This document shows, one piece after another, positions 35,585 through 43,544 of a DNA stretch of 64,000 bases (its first letter is position 1; each line of letters starts with the position of its first letter). Location of the stretch: contig JAKURY010000010.1 of the NCBI GenBank assembly GCA_022452145.1, positions 20,705-84,704 of the forward strand, in the 5' to 3' direction. The notes under the pieces are model-generated. The model ran no database searches. It saw only the letters and a list, made by a program, of their open reading frames with translations, and was not told the origin of the DNA. The position numbers were made by a program, and so were the translations under genes. The stretch is from Acidimicrobiales bacterium. GTDB taxonomy: Bacteria; Actinomycetota; Acidimicrobiia; Acidimicrobiales; MedAcidi-G1.

Positions 35585-36354
35585 ATGGTGATCAGGCCCC
35601 CGTTGGGAGACAGCCACTGGCCGGTGGTGAACGAGCTCTCGTCCGACGCCAGGTAGAGGGCGGTGGCGGCGATCTCCTCGGCTGTCCCCTTCCGCCTCAG
35701 GGGCGTCATCATGACCATCGGAGCCAGCATGGCCTCGTCGACGCCCGCTGTCATCGGAGTGTCGATCACCCCCGGAGCGATGGCGTTGATACGGATGCCC
35801 ATGGCCCCCAGCTCCCGACAGGCCGCCCTGGTGAAGCCCAGGATGGCTCCCTTGGCGGAGGCGTAGTGGATCGGTCCCCAACCGGCCAGTCCCGCGATGC
35901 TGGAAAGCGTGATGACCGATCCACCCCTGTCCATGAGCCTGACGGCCTCACGGGTACACAGGAAGGTGCCACCGGCATGGATGGCCAGCATCCGGATGAA
36001 CGCACCGTGGTCCATGAGGGAGATCTGGGGGCCCTCGCCTGCCAGCATCTCGTCGAAGCCGTCGCCCGGTAGCCGGTCCACGCCGGCGTTGTTGACCTGC
36101 ACGTCGAGCCGTCCGTAGGCGCCGTATATCTCGGCGAAGACCGCTCCCATCGCCGCCTCGTCCGACACGTCGCCGGCGAAGGCCCGGTGCCCGTCACCAT
36201 CCAGCAGGTGCACGGTCTCGTCGGCCGCCTCCCAGCGGAGGTCCTGGGCGGCCACCGTGGCTCCCTCCTCGGCGAACCGGATGGCCATGGCCCTACCAAG
36301 GCCGGAACCCGCACCGGTGATGCAGGCGATCCTTCCGTCAAGTCGTCCCGTCAT
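35581..36354 (-). CDS. Short-chain dehydrogenase/reductase
   Basis: 257 aa classical SDR: cofactor motif ITGAGSGLGRA, NNAG in VQVNNAGVD, active-site Ser in ITLSSIAG and YASAKG catalytic YxxxK, with NAIAPGVIDTPM. A 25-residue insert after NNAG (GDGFDEMLAGEGPQISLM) is longer than usual. It reduces or oxidises a carbonyl/alcohol with NAD(P); substrate unknown. Complete C-terminus SPNGGLITI. Confidence 0.92.
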   Translation of the reverse strand: MTGRLDGRIACITGAGSGLGRAMAIRFAEEGATVAAQDLRWEAADETVHLLDGDGHRAFAGDVSDEAAMGAVFAEIYGAYGRLDVQVNNAGVDRLPGDGFDEMLAGEGPQISLMDHGAFIRMLAIHAGGTFLCTREAVRLMDRGGSVITLSSIAGLAGWGPIHYASAKGAILGFTRAACRELGAMGIRINAIAPGVIDTPMTAGVDEAMLAPMVMMTPLRRKGTAEEIAATALYLASDESSFTTGQWLSPNGGLITI

Positions 36355-36420
36355 GGATGCTCCCTGCTGAGGTTGCTGCCCGATGCTGGCATGAACGCTC
36401 CGTGGTGGACGATGTCCGAC

Positions 36421-36642
36421 TCATCCGGGGTGGCATGCGCAGGCTCCGCCACACCCGCCCGTCGACACCGGGCCGGCAGCCCGGTCCGATCCGGAGGCGC
36501 CTACGGCGGCGAAAACCGAAAGCATGCGGCGCGCCCCGTCGTGGCCGTTCGGGCAGGTTGCTGGATCCGATGACTCGGCCATCGGGCGACGCATATCGAA
36601 GACCGAGCCGCATTCGCCGCATCGGTAGTCGTAGGTGGGCAC
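36421..36642 (-). CDS. FmdB-type zinc-ribbon protein
   Basis: 73 aa from GTG (VPTYDYRCGECGSVFDMRRPMAE). The first CxxC is YRCGECG; the second metal half-site is CPNGHDGARR, with His in place of the usual second Cys. FmdB regulatory-like small proteins share this opening. The C-terminus is unusually rich in Cys (GGCGGACACHPG), reminiscent of the tail of many actinobacterial FmdB proteins. Role not known. TACACT lies 7 bases before the start. Confidence 0.8.
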   Translation of the reverse strand: MPTYDYRCGECGSVFDMRRPMAESSDPATCPNGHDGARRMLSVFAAVGASGSDRAAGPVSTGGCGGACACHPG

Positions 36643-36649
36643 GGCGGCG

Positions 36650-36655
36650 AGTGTA
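36650..36655 (-). promoter_or_regulatory. Putative -10 box, leaderless promoter of the FmdB gene
   Basis: Minus-strand TACACT followed by 7 bases and the GTG start. A mirror box, CACACT, faces the other way for the divergent flavodoxin gene. Confidence 0.4.
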
Positions 36656-36675
36656 GGACCACCTCCCCCGGCGGG

Positions 36676-36681
36676 CACACT
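36676..36681 (+). promoter_or_regulatory. Putative -10 box of the flavodoxin gene
   Basis: CACACT followed by 6 bases and the GTG at 36688; supports that start over GTG 36682. Confidence 0.35.
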
Positions 36682-36687
36682 GTGGCC

Positions 36688-37116
36688 GTGAACGTGGTCG
36701 TCATCCACCAGAGCCGCACCGGCAACACCCGACGGGCGGCCGAGTTGATAGGTGGAGCCGTCGCCGCGACCGGAGCGACGGTCGCCGTCCGTCCGGTCAC
36801 CAACCTCGACTACAAGGAATTGGCCCGGGCCGACCTGGTGTTCGTAGGCACATGGGTCGACGGGCTGATCCTGTTCGGCCACCGGCCGGGCGACGCCGGC
36901 AAGGTGATGCAGATCCCCAGGCTCTGGGACAAGAAGGTGGTCGCCTTCATGACGCACGCCGTGAACCCCGGCAACGCTGCCGACAAGTTGGCCGCCCTGC
37001 TCACCGGGCACGGTGCCGAGGTCGTGGCCGCCCGGTCGTTGAACCGTCGTCGCCTCGACGACGAGGCTCCGGCATTCGCCGCCGAGGCGCTGGCCGCTGT
37101 CGGCGCCGGTAGCTGA
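36688..37116 (+). CDS. Flavodoxin-like protein
   Basis: 142 aa. VVVIHQSRTGNTRRAAELIG is the FMN phosphate-binding loop (SxTGNT), and DLVFVGTWVDGLILFGHRPG the second flavin loop. VVAFMTHAVNPGNAADKLAALL completes the fold. It is short for a flavodoxin (usually 140-170) but the FMN loops are intact. It probably shuttles electrons between an unknown reductase and acceptor. Confidence 0.82.
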   Translation: MNVVVIHQSRTGNTRRAAELIGGAVAATGATVAVRPVTNLDYKELARADLVFVGTWVDGLILFGHRPGDAGKVMQIPRLWDKKVVAFMTHAVNPGNAADKLAALLTGHGAEVVAARSLNRRRLDDEAPAFAAEALAAVGAGS

Positions 37117-37183
37117 CCCGCAGGCCCGCAGGCACGTAGACAGGACCGGCACGCAGACCCCGGACAAGCCGGCCCGCAGACCC

Positions 37184-38101
37184 TCAGACCCGGCGTCGCG
37201 GTGGACGGGCCGCCCTGATCCTGTCCACGGTGAAGACGGCCAGACCCGTCCACACCAGGACGAAGCCGACCAGTCGACCGGCGCCTAACGGCTCACCGAA
37301 CGCCAGCACGCCCAGCAGGAAGTTGATCGAGGGCGACAGGTACTGCAGGCCTCCGATCACCGACAACGGGACCCGCCGCACACCCCCGGCGAAGAACAGC
37401 AGGGGGATCGCGGTGAACGCCCCGCTGGCCACCAGCACCAGTGCCTCGGTGGGCGTGGCGGTCAGCAGCACCTCGTGGCCGCCAGCCGACCGGATCGCCA
37501 AGAACCCGACGGCCACCGGCAGCATGACCGTCAGCTCGATCGCCAGCATGTCCAACGGCGGTTGGTCCACCTTCTTCTTGATGAGTCCGTAGCTCCCGAA
37601 GGTGGCGGCTAGGAACAACGAGACCCAGGGTAGGCGCCCCATGTCGACGGTCAGCCAGACCACGCTGGCAAGGCCGAACGCCACGGCGACCCACTGGCCC
37701 CGGCGCAGGCGTTCACCGACCACGACCACGCCCAGCACGATGCTGACCAGCGGCGTGATGAAGTAGCCGAGGCTTCCCTCCAGGACCCTCTCGTTGTTGA
37801 CGGCCCACACCCATACCAGCCAGTTGGAGCCGATCAGGATTCCGGCCATCGCCTCCAGGCCCAGAACTCTCAAAGACCGTGTCGCCTCACGCACGTCCCG
37901 CAACGATCGGCGGACCAGGTGCACCACGAACAGCGCCACGAACGTCCAGAGCGCCCGGTGGGCCAGCACGTCCATCGCCGGAACGGCGGCCACGCCACGC
38001 CAGAAGGCCGGCGACACGCCCCACATCACCTGGGAGGCCAGGATGAACAGAAGGCCCCGACGCATCGGCGGAGTCTCGCCGCTCGAGGGGTCATCCTCCA
38101 C
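37184..38101 (-). CDS. rarD: RarD family EamA-type transporter
   Basis: Up to 305 aa from GTG; the ATG at residue 13 (MRRGLLFILASQVMWG, position 38065) is an equally plausible start. About ten hydrophobic helices. SQVMWGVSPAFWRGVAAVPAMDVLAHRALWTFV is the RarD-type first half, with WAVNNERVLEGSLGYFITPLVSIVLGVVVVGERL and ALVLVASGAFTAIPLLFFAGGVRRVPLSVIGGLQYLSPS later. Family members export small metabolites; substrate unknown. Thirteen bases separate it from the divergent amidotransferase gene. Confidence 0.88.
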   Translation of the reverse strand: MEDDPSSGETPPMRRGLLFILASQVMWGVSPAFWRGVAAVPAMDVLAHRALWTFVALFVVHLVRRSLRDVREATRSLRVLGLEAMAGILIGSNWLVWVWAVNNERVLEGSLGYFITPLVSIVLGVVVVGERLRRGQWVAVAFGLASVVWLTVDMGRLPWVSLFLAATFGSYGLIKKKVDQPPLDMLAIELTVMLPVAVGFLAIRSAGGHEVLLTATPTEALVLVASGAFTAIPLLFFAGGVRRVPLSVIGGLQYLSPSINFLLGVLAFGEPLGAGRLVGFVLVWTGLAVFTVDRIRAARPPRRRV

Positions 38102-38107
38102 TACGTT
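38102..38107 (+). promoter_or_regulatory. Putative -10 box, leaderless promoter of the amidotransferase gene
   Basis: TACGTT followed by 7 bases and the GTG start; it abuts the rarD start codon on the other strand. Confidence 0.45.
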
Positions 38108-38114
38108 TCGGCCG

Positions 38115-38828
38115 GTGCGGATAGGGCTGCTGAGGTGTGACGAGATCTTCGAGGACCTGCAGCCGCGTTACGAGGGCTACCAGAAGCTCTTCACCGACCT
38201 GTTCTCGGCGGTCGAACCCGGCGTGGAGTTCGTCGACTACCCGGTCATGGATGGCGCCTTCCCGTCGGCACCCGACGAACAGGACGGCTGGCTCATCACT
38301 GGATCGGTCCGCGGGGCCTACGAGGACGAGCCGTGGATCCACGACCTGCTGGACCTGGTACGGGACCTCGACGCCGCCAGAGCCCCGACGGTGGGCGTGT
38401 GCTTCGGCCACCAGGTCATAGCCCAGGCGCTGGGCGGCCGGGTCGAGCGCGTCGAAACGTGGGGCATCGGCAACCGGGCGATCCACGTGGACCAACGGGA
38501 GGGCTGGATGACTCCGGGGCAGGACACGGTCGGAATCTTCTACTGCCACCGGGACCAGGTCCTGGAACTGCCGGCCGCCGCCCGCCATCTGGCCTCGTCG
38601 GCCCACTGTCCCCTGGCCGCCCTGGCCGTCGGTGACCACCTACTCGGCATCCAGGCCCATCCGGAGTTCGATGCCGCGTACGCCGAGATCCTCTACCGGG
38701 GCAGGTACACGTCGTCCAGCCCGCCCGGCGTGTTGGAAGATGCCCTGGCGACCCTCGACGCACCTCTCCACCGGGTGGACGTGGCTGGTTGGATGCTCCG
38801 CTTCCTGCGGGGCGACACCGACTCATAG
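38115..38828 (+). CDS. Class I glutamine amidotransferase domain protein
   Basis: 237 aa stand-alone GATase. The nucleophile elbow is VGVCFGHQVIAQAL (Cys), and the His-x-Glu dyad is in LGIQAHPEFDAAY. N-terminal VRIGLLRCDEIFEDL and DGWLITGSVRGAYEDEPWI are typical of the GuaA-like GATase1 subfamily that has no fused synthetase. Ammonia acceptor unknown. GTG start. Confidence 0.87.
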   Translation: MRIGLLRCDEIFEDLQPRYEGYQKLFTDLFSAVEPGVEFVDYPVMDGAFPSAPDEQDGWLITGSVRGAYEDEPWIHDLLDLVRDLDAARAPTVGVCFGHQVIAQALGGRVERVETWGIGNRAIHVDQREGWMTPGQDTVGIFYCHRDQVLELPAAARHLASSAHCPLAALAVGDHLLGIQAHPEFDAAYAEILYRGRYTSSSPPGVLEDALATLDAPLHRVDVAGWMLRFLRGDTDS

Positions 38829-38859
38829 GACGCCGACACATAGGTAGGACTGGACACCA

Positions 38860-38902
38860 CCGGTTGCCAGTCCCGGCCGAACCCGGCACTGCTGGTAACC
38901 GG
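38860..38902. terminator. Candidate bidirectional terminator
   Basis: CCGGTTGCCAG pairs with CTGGTAACCGG over 11 positions with one G-T wobble, loop of 21 bases, in the gap between the convergent amidotransferase and EamA genes. No U-tract on either side. Confidence 0.5.
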
Positions 38903-38905
38903 CTG

Positions 38906-39778
38906 CTAGCCCCGGCCTACCACCTTGACCGGACGGGTCACCACGAAGGCCAGAGAGGCCATGACCACTCCCATGCCGACGGCCTGCAACCCGCCGATCC
39001 GTTCACCCACCAGCCACCAGGCGTAGAGGGGCGCCACCGCTGTGAATAACAGGTTGATGAGGCTCATCATGGTCAGCGACGTGTGGCCGTGGGCGTAGTT
39101 GGTGAGCAGATGGCCGGTGCCGGGCAGGACGGCCATGGCAACCACCAGTAGCCAGTCGTCGCCGATCGGGAGCGCCAACCCGCCCTCGATCACCAGGGCG
39201 AACGGCAGGACGGCCACCGCGGCGACCACGGTTAGGGCCAGCTGGTAGTTGGCCGAGTCGACCGTCCGACGGGCGCGCTTGCTCGCCACGTAGTAGGCGG
39301 AGAACAGGAGCATCATGATTAACGCCAGCAGGTCGCCCTGACGGGTGGCCACGCCGCTGGCGTCCGAGGCGTACATGGCCAGCACGACGCCGCCGAAGGC
39401 CACCACCGACCACCCGTAGATGGCACGGTCGGGGCGCTCTCCGAACATGGGCCCGGCCACCGCCAGAAGGACAACCGGCTGCAACGACGCTATGACCACG
39501 GCGTTGGCCGCGCTCGTCCGCCGCATGGCGAAGATGAAGAACACCAGGTTGATCCCGAACAGGAGGCCACCCACCACCGAGTGACGGACGTCGTCGAGGC
39601 TGAGGCGCTTCCCAGAGGCGATGACGACGATCCCGTAGAGCAGGGCCGCAATGGCAAGGCGCCAGCACACGAAGGCCATCTCGTCCATGGCCACCTTCTT
39701 GACGATGCTCGGACCTAGCGCCATGAAGCCGACGGCGGCGATCGCCGCGGCGCGGCCACGCGCCGCCCGATCCTGCAT
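38906..39778 (-). CDS. EamA (DMT) family transporter
   Basis: 290 aa with ten predicted helices. Two EamA repeats: GFMALGPSIVKKVAMDEMAFVCWRLAIAALLYGIVV and the second around LVVAMAVLPGTGHLLTNYAHGHTSLTMMSLINLLFTAVAPLYAWW. Substrate unknown. A second DMT exporter near RarD in this window. Confidence 0.88.
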   Translation of the reverse strand: MQDRAARGRAAAIAAVGFMALGPSIVKKVAMDEMAFVCWRLAIAALLYGIVVIASGKRLSLDDVRHSVVGGLLFGINLVFFIFAMRRTSAANAVVIASLQPVVLLAVAGPMFGERPDRAIYGWSVVAFGGVVLAMYASDASGVATRQGDLLALIMMLLFSAYYVASKRARRTVDSANYQLALTVVAAVAVLPFALVIEGGLALPIGDDWLLVVAMAVLPGTGHLLTNYAHGHTSLTMMSLINLLFTAVAPLYAWWLVGERIGGLQAVGMGVVMASLAFVVTRPVKVVGRG

Positions 39779-39794
39779 GCGACCACCCTGCCAC

Positions 39795-39836
39795 CCCGGT
39801 GTCGGAGGCCCGGTGTCGGAGGCCCGGTGTCGGAGG
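39795..39836. repeat. Three-copy 14-bp tandem repeat
   Basis: CCCGGTGTCGGAGG is repeated three times without interruption, with a degenerate fourth unit at 39849-39862. It lies between the start of the EamA gene and the end of plsC. Too short and unspaced for CRISPR. Confidence 0.85.
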
Positions 39837-39862
39837 CCCGGAATCAGCGCGGTGTCGGAGGG

Positions 39863-40546
39863 TCAGCCGCCTCCCACCTGACGACCAGACGCCGCGTCCT
39901 GTGCCGCCTGCAGGGCGTCCGTCAGGTCCTGTGTCCAGGCCCGCAGGGTGCTTCGGGCCGCCTTCGGCTCCGGTGGGTCGATGGCCGGCCCCACGACCAT
40001 CCGAACCCTCGTGGGTCGGGGAAGACGGGCACCGGTCGGCATGGCATCACCGGTTCCGGCGATGCCCACCGGCACCACCCGGGATCCGGTCTTGGCCGCC
40101 AGCCACGCCGTACCGTCGAACAACTCGGCCACCCGATCGCCCTCGTGCCGGGTTCCCTCCGGGAAGACCAGCAGCATGTTGTCGTCGTCCAGCAGTTCGC
40201 GGGCGACCCGCATCGACTCGCGGTCGGCTGAGTCCCGGCGCACCGGGAAGGCCCCCAGGGAGGCCATCAGCCATGCCGTCGGCGATGACTTGAACAGGCT
40301 CTCCTTGGCAAGGGACCGCAGGCGCCGACGGGTCAGCGGCGAGAGCATCAGCGAATCCAGGTTGGAGCGGTGGACGGGAGCCAGGATCACCGGTCCATCG
40401 GTTGGAATGTGCTCCCGACCGGAGACCCGGGTCCGGAAGTAGGGCCAGAGCAGGAACCGGACGAGCGATCGGACTGTCAGGTAGACGGGCGTCGCGGTCC
40501 AGGCCCCGCTTGTACGCCGGGCACGGTCCTGGCGGTCCGAGGCCAT
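39863..40546 (-). CDS. plsC: 1-acyl-sn-glycerol-3-phosphate acyltransferase
   Basis: 227 aa. PlsC motifs: VILAPVHRSNLDSLML (Hx4D), FPVRRD, VFPEGTRHEGDRV, and VPVGIAGTGDAMP. A hydrophobic N-terminal segment around VRSLVRFLLWPYF would attach it to the membrane. It acylates lysophosphatidic acid. Its ATG is reached directly from the seryl-tRNA synthetase remnant upstream. Confidence 0.92.
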   Translation of the reverse strand: MASDRQDRARRTSGAWTATPVYLTVRSLVRFLLWPYFRTRVSGREHIPTDGPVILAPVHRSNLDSLMLSPLTRRRLRSLAKESLFKSSPTAWLMASLGAFPVRRDSADRESMRVARELLDDDNMLLVFPEGTRHEGDRVAELFDGTAWLAAKTGSRVVPVGIAGTGDAMPTGARLPRPTRVRMVVGPAIDPPEPKAARSTLRAWTQDLTDALQAAQDAASGRQVGGG

Positions 40547-40692
40547 GGTCGATGATGGCCGCCTCGGCCCGGGCCAGGATGTCGGCATGGACCTCGGGGG
40601 CTTGCTCCTCGGTCGCATAGGCCAGAAGCTCTACCTTGTCGAACTCATGGACCCGCAACAGGCCCCGGGTGTCACGGCCCGCCGAGGTCCAC
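40547..40692 (-). pseudogene. Seryl-tRNA synthetase internal fragment
   Basis: Reading from the end of the CBS gene towards plsC, the sequence SAGRDTRGLLRVHEFDKVEL (motif 2 region of SerRS), then LAYATEEQAPEVHADILARAEAAI, covers about 47 codons of the catalytic core of a class II seryl-tRNA synthetase. The N-terminal arm, motif 1, motif 3 and the C-terminus are absent. Its first codons overlap the last codons of the CBS gene in another frame, and it runs into the plsC start. serS is essential, so a complete copy must exist elsewhere, or this is an assembly join. Confidence 0.75.
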
Positions 40693-41073
40693 ACCGCGGC
40701 TGCGGGCGATACGGGCGCTCAGGACGTCGCGCAAGCTGACCATGCCGATCAGCTCGCCGTCGACGACCACCGGCAGGTGCCGGAAGCCGCGGCTCAACAT
40801 GAGGGCGGCCGCATCCTCGGTATCCAGGTCTGGCGATGCGGTCTCGGGCTCGGGGGTCATCCACCGGTCCACCGGAGCTTCCCTCAGGTCGACCTCCTCG
40901 GCGGCGGCCCGTAGGACGTCACGCTCGGTGAGGATCCCCAACAGCATCCGACCCTGGACCACGACCACCGAGCCGAAGCCGCCACGGACCATCACCTGGG
41001 CGGCGTCGCAGACCGAGGCCTCGGACGACAGGGTGACCACGTCGGGCGTCATGACCTCGGCAAGGGAGACCAT
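40672..41073 (-). CDS. Two-CBS-domain protein
   Basis: 133 aa. Two CBS motifs: LAEVMTPDVVTLSSEASVCDAAQVMVRGGFGSVVVV..GILTERDVLRA and VDRWMTPEPETASPDLDTEDAAALMLSRGFRHLPVVVDGELIGMVSLRDVLSA. Such pairs bind adenosine nucleotides as energy sensors. The C-terminal RSRGVDLGGP overlaps the seryl-tRNA synthetase fragment in another frame, so the original end may be lost. The ATG overlaps the upstream stop by 1 base. Confidence 0.88.
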   Translation of the reverse strand: MVSLAEVMTPDVVTLSSEASVCDAAQVMVRGGFGSVVVVQGRMLLGILTERDVLRAAAEEVDLREAPVDRWMTPEPETASPDLDTEDAAALMLSRGFRHLPVVVDGELIGMVSLRDVLSARIARSRGVDLGGP

Positions 41074-41318
41074 CAGCCGCTCCCCCCGACCTCGTCGACC
41101 TCCCGGTCCAGCCGCTCACTGGCCGGAACCTCGAGGTCCCGATTCAGGGTGCGCCAGAGGTTGCCAGCCCACACGCTGGTGTGCGGCCACTCCCGCCAGA
41201 AGGCCTGGAGGACCACCGGATCCAACCGCTCGGCGGCTTCGGCGGGCGTGCAGGAACGGGCCAACTCGTCGAGCGAGTCGATCACGCCGAGTAGTCGTTC
41301 GGACGGATTGTCAGCCAT
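41073..41318 (-). CDS. Small hypothetical protein
   Basis: 81 aa: MADNPSERLLGVIDSLDELA.. with AEAAERLDPVVLQAFWREWPHTSVWAGNLWRTLNRDLE. It is helical, acidic and Trp-rich with no family recognised. The start has a strong AGGAGG three bases upstream. Coupled to the CBS gene by stop/start overlap, so it may act with it. Confidence 0.65.
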   Translation of the reverse strand: MADNPSERLLGVIDSLDELARSCTPAEAAERLDPVVLQAFWREWPHTSVWAGNLWRTLNRDLEVPASERLDREVDEVGGSG

Positions 41319-41385
41319 GGTCCTCCTAGCCAGCCGAACCCCAATCATCCCCCGAATCCGGCGGATCGGCAAACGCACCGGCGTG

Positions 41386-42645
41386 TCAGCCGGCGACGTC
41401 CGCCTCATGGTCGAGCAGGGCGAAGGCCCCGCGCCGACCGGTGACAGTTGCGTCCAGGCATAGCGCCAGCCCAGCACCCAGGACGACCCATCGCAGGCCG
41501 ACGAGGTCGCCGAGGATCCCGAAGGCCAACCCACCGATCGGGATCCCGCTGAGGATCGCCACCAGGAACACCGACATCACCCTTCCTCGGAACTCCTCGT
41601 CGACCCGGAGCTGGAGGGCCGTGCTCAGCGTCGTGCCGTGGAGCATGTGCGCAGCGCCTGTCAGGAGGTAGCCGAACATCCCGACGCCCAGCCAGGACGA
41701 CGAGGCCACGACGAGCAGACCGGCCCCGTAGAGGAGGATGGCGCGGCGCTCCAGCACCGCGCGGGACATGCGCCCACCGCGGCCGCTGATGAAGGCGCTC
41801 GCCAGCAGGGATCCCACCCCGAGGCTCGTGGACAGGACCCCCAGTCCGCCGCCTCCCCTCCCGAACAGGTCATCGGCGACGCCGGCGGCCAGCGAGAAGG
41901 CGAACACCGCACCGAGGCCAGCCACAGTGAATGCCAGGCGGAAGGCAAGGCGCATCTCCGGCCGGGTCCGGACGTAGGCGAGGCCCTCCCGGAACTGGTC
42001 ACCCAGGGAGCCGTCGGCGCCGGAAGGCGCCCAGGTCGTACGCACCGTGGCAAGGATGCCCAGGCCCACCACGTAGAGGCCCAGCGCCACGGCGAACGCG
42101 AGACCCGGCCCGTGGAAGGCGAGGGTCACGGCTGCGATGGCAGGACCCACCGAACGTCCGACGGTGAAGGTGATCGACACCAGCCGTACCGCTGCGACCA
42201 ACGACTCGCGGGGCACCAGGACCGCCGCCATCGACTGGATGGGTGCCCACTGGAACGACGCAGCCGAGCCGCCGACGAAGTTCAGCAGGAGGATGCGCCA
42301 TGGGGTCAGCTGGCCCGAGGCGTAGAGGCCGACTACCACGGACATGGTCGCCACCTGGAGGGACAGGCCGACGAGCAGCAGCATGCGGCGATCCATCCTG
42401 TCTGCCAGGGTGCCCGACAGGGGGGTCCCCACCACGGCCGGGATGAGCGCCACGAAGGACGAGGCCCCGACCCACGTGTTCGAGTCGGTGAGCTGGTTCA
42501 CCAGAAAAGGGGTGGCTAAGCCACCCAGGAACTGGGCGATCCCGCACAGGGTCTGGCCGGCGGCGAACCGGGCGAAGGCGGGGTGGCGCAGCGAGCTGAA
42601 TGGGCTGGACTGTCCGGGCGCTGCCGATCGGGCCTCGCCGCTCAC
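41386..42645 (-). CDS. MFS transporter (MFS_3, enterobactin-exporter type)
   Basis: 419 aa, twelve hydrophobic segments. FAGQTLCGIAQFLGGLATPFLVNQLTDS, GTPLSGTLADRMDRRMLLLVG and FRGRVMSVFLVAILSGIPIGGL are typical of MFS_3 exporters such as EntS. Could export a siderophore or toxin. GTG start overlaps the YceI stop by 4 bases, so it is coupled to that gene. Confidence 0.88.
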   Translation of the reverse strand: MSGEARSAAPGQSSPFSSLRHPAFARFAAGQTLCGIAQFLGGLATPFLVNQLTDSNTWVGASSFVALIPAVVGTPLSGTLADRMDRRMLLLVGLSLQVATMSVVVGLYASGQLTPWRILLLNFVGGSAASFQWAPIQSMAAVLVPRESLVAAVRLVSITFTVGRSVGPAIAAVTLAFHGPGLAFAVALGLYVVGLGILATVRTTWAPSGADGSLGDQFREGLAYVRTRPEMRLAFRLAFTVAGLGAVFAFSLAAGVADDLFGRGGGGLGVLSTSLGVGSLLASAFISGRGGRMSRAVLERRAILLYGAGLLVVASSSWLGVGMFGYLLTGAAHMLHGTTLSTALQLRVDEEFRGRVMSVFLVAILSGIPIGGLAFGILGDLVGLRWVVLGAGLALCLDATVTGRRGAFALLDHEADVAG

Positions 42646-43478
42646 CGGGTCAGGAACAACTGGAATTCGACCAGGCCGTGGTCCTCTACCGACACCACGA
42701 TCGACGCACTCGGTGCCTCGATGGCGTGGTCGGCGAACACGATCGGGAACGAACCGACCACCGTGACCACGTCGCCGACCAGCGTGGCCGCTACGGCAAC
42801 ATCGACGGCGCCGGCCACACCGTTGATGGCCACCGTGCCGGCCGCCACCACCTCGATCGACGTTCCGTCCCCGGCCACGTCCCCGAGGGCGACTGGCCCG
42901 ACCAGGGTGAACGTGGCCGTGGGATGGTCGTCGGTGTGCAGCGCACGCCGGACCCTGCCGTCGCGGTACACCTTGTCTGACCGCAGGCCGCGCAGGTCGG
43001 CCGTCACCTCTACAGCCAGCAGGGCATCATCGGAGAGCTCCACGGACCCGGCCACAAGCGGTGTGCGGCCGACCGCCGTGTTGGCACCGATGCCGTTGCC
43101 CAGCACCTCCTCGACCCGGTAGCCGACCCACGCCGAGGTGAAGTCGTTGAACGAGCCGATGGTCGTGTCGACAGTCCAGGTTCCCGCCGGGCCCGCCACG
43201 GACACGGCCGTCGTGGAGGCCGGAGCGGTCGTCGGCGGCGCCGTGCTGGTAGCAGACGCTGTCGTGCCGTAGCCCGACACGGTCGTCGTCGGAGTGGTGC
43301 TGGAAACCGGAGTGGTGCTGGAAGCCGACGTGGCGGCGGCCTGCGCCTCGCTGGCCGTCTCGACCGCCGAGGCCAGGTCCGGCGCAGGTGGCGCATCGGA
43401 ACGGACCAGGAACCACCAGCCGGCGACGGCCACCGCAACCACGCCGAGCACCATCAGGGCCAGCCGCCGCCTGTCCAT
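42642..43478 (-). CDS. YceI-like exported protein
   Basis: 278 aa. N-terminal signal anchor (residues 6-25), then an Ala/Ser/Thr-rich linker (about 30-95), then a YceI lipid-binding domain: GTWTVDTTIGSF, SAWVGYRVEEVLG, GVRRALHTDDHPTATFTLV and a final EDHGLVEFQLFLTR. YceI proteins bind isoprenoid quinones or lipids. The long linker suggests it reaches outside. Immediately upstream of the MFS exporter. Confidence 0.85.
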   Translation of the reverse strand: MDRRRLALMVLGVVAVAVAGWWFLVRSDAPPAPDLASAVETASEAQAAATSASSTTPVSSTTPTTTVSGYGTTASATSTAPPTTAPASTTAVSVAGPAGTWTVDTTIGSFNDFTSAWVGYRVEEVLGNGIGANTAVGRTPLVAGSVELSDDALLAVEVTADLRGLRSDKVYRDGRVRRALHTDDHPTATFTLVGPVALGDVAGDGTSIEVVAAGTVAINGVAGAVDVAVAATLVGDVVTVVGSFPIVFADHAIEAPSASIVVSVEDHGLVEFQLFLTR

Positions 43479-43484
43479 GGCCAG

Positions 43485-43490
43485 ACCCTA
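43485..43490 (-). promoter_or_regulatory. Putative -10 box, leaderless promoter of the YceI gene
   Basis: Minus-strand TAGGGT followed by 6 bases and the ATG; the sequence CCCTAGGG is itself palindromic. Confidence 0.5.
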
Positions 43491-43508
43491 GGGCCGGATC
43501 CCCGATCG

Positions 43509-43522
43509 GTCCCGGTCGGGAC
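43509..43522. promoter_or_regulatory. Candidate operator between divergent YceI and LLM genes
   Basis: GTCCCG-gt-CGGGAC, a 14-bp palindrome midway between two opposed -10 boxes (43485-43490 and 43531-43536), over the expected -35 of the LLM gene. No dedicated regulator gene is adjacent. Confidence 0.35.
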
Positions 43523-43530
43523 TCGGCCCG

Positions 43531-43536
43531 TAGGGT
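43531..43536 (+). promoter_or_regulatory. Putative -10 box, leaderless promoter of the second LLM gene
   Basis: TAGGGT followed by 8 bases and the ATG; no Shine-Dalgarno sequence. Confidence 0.45.
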
Positions 43537-43544
43537 CCCGTGCG

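Noticed and set aside
37117..37183. Tandem repeat region rich in GCAGACC and GCCCGCAG
   Set aside because: Copies are short and irregular with no consistent unit; probably low-complexity spacer.
39795..39862. CRISPR array
   Set aside because: Units are 14 bp, directly adjacent with no spacers, and there are no cas genes.
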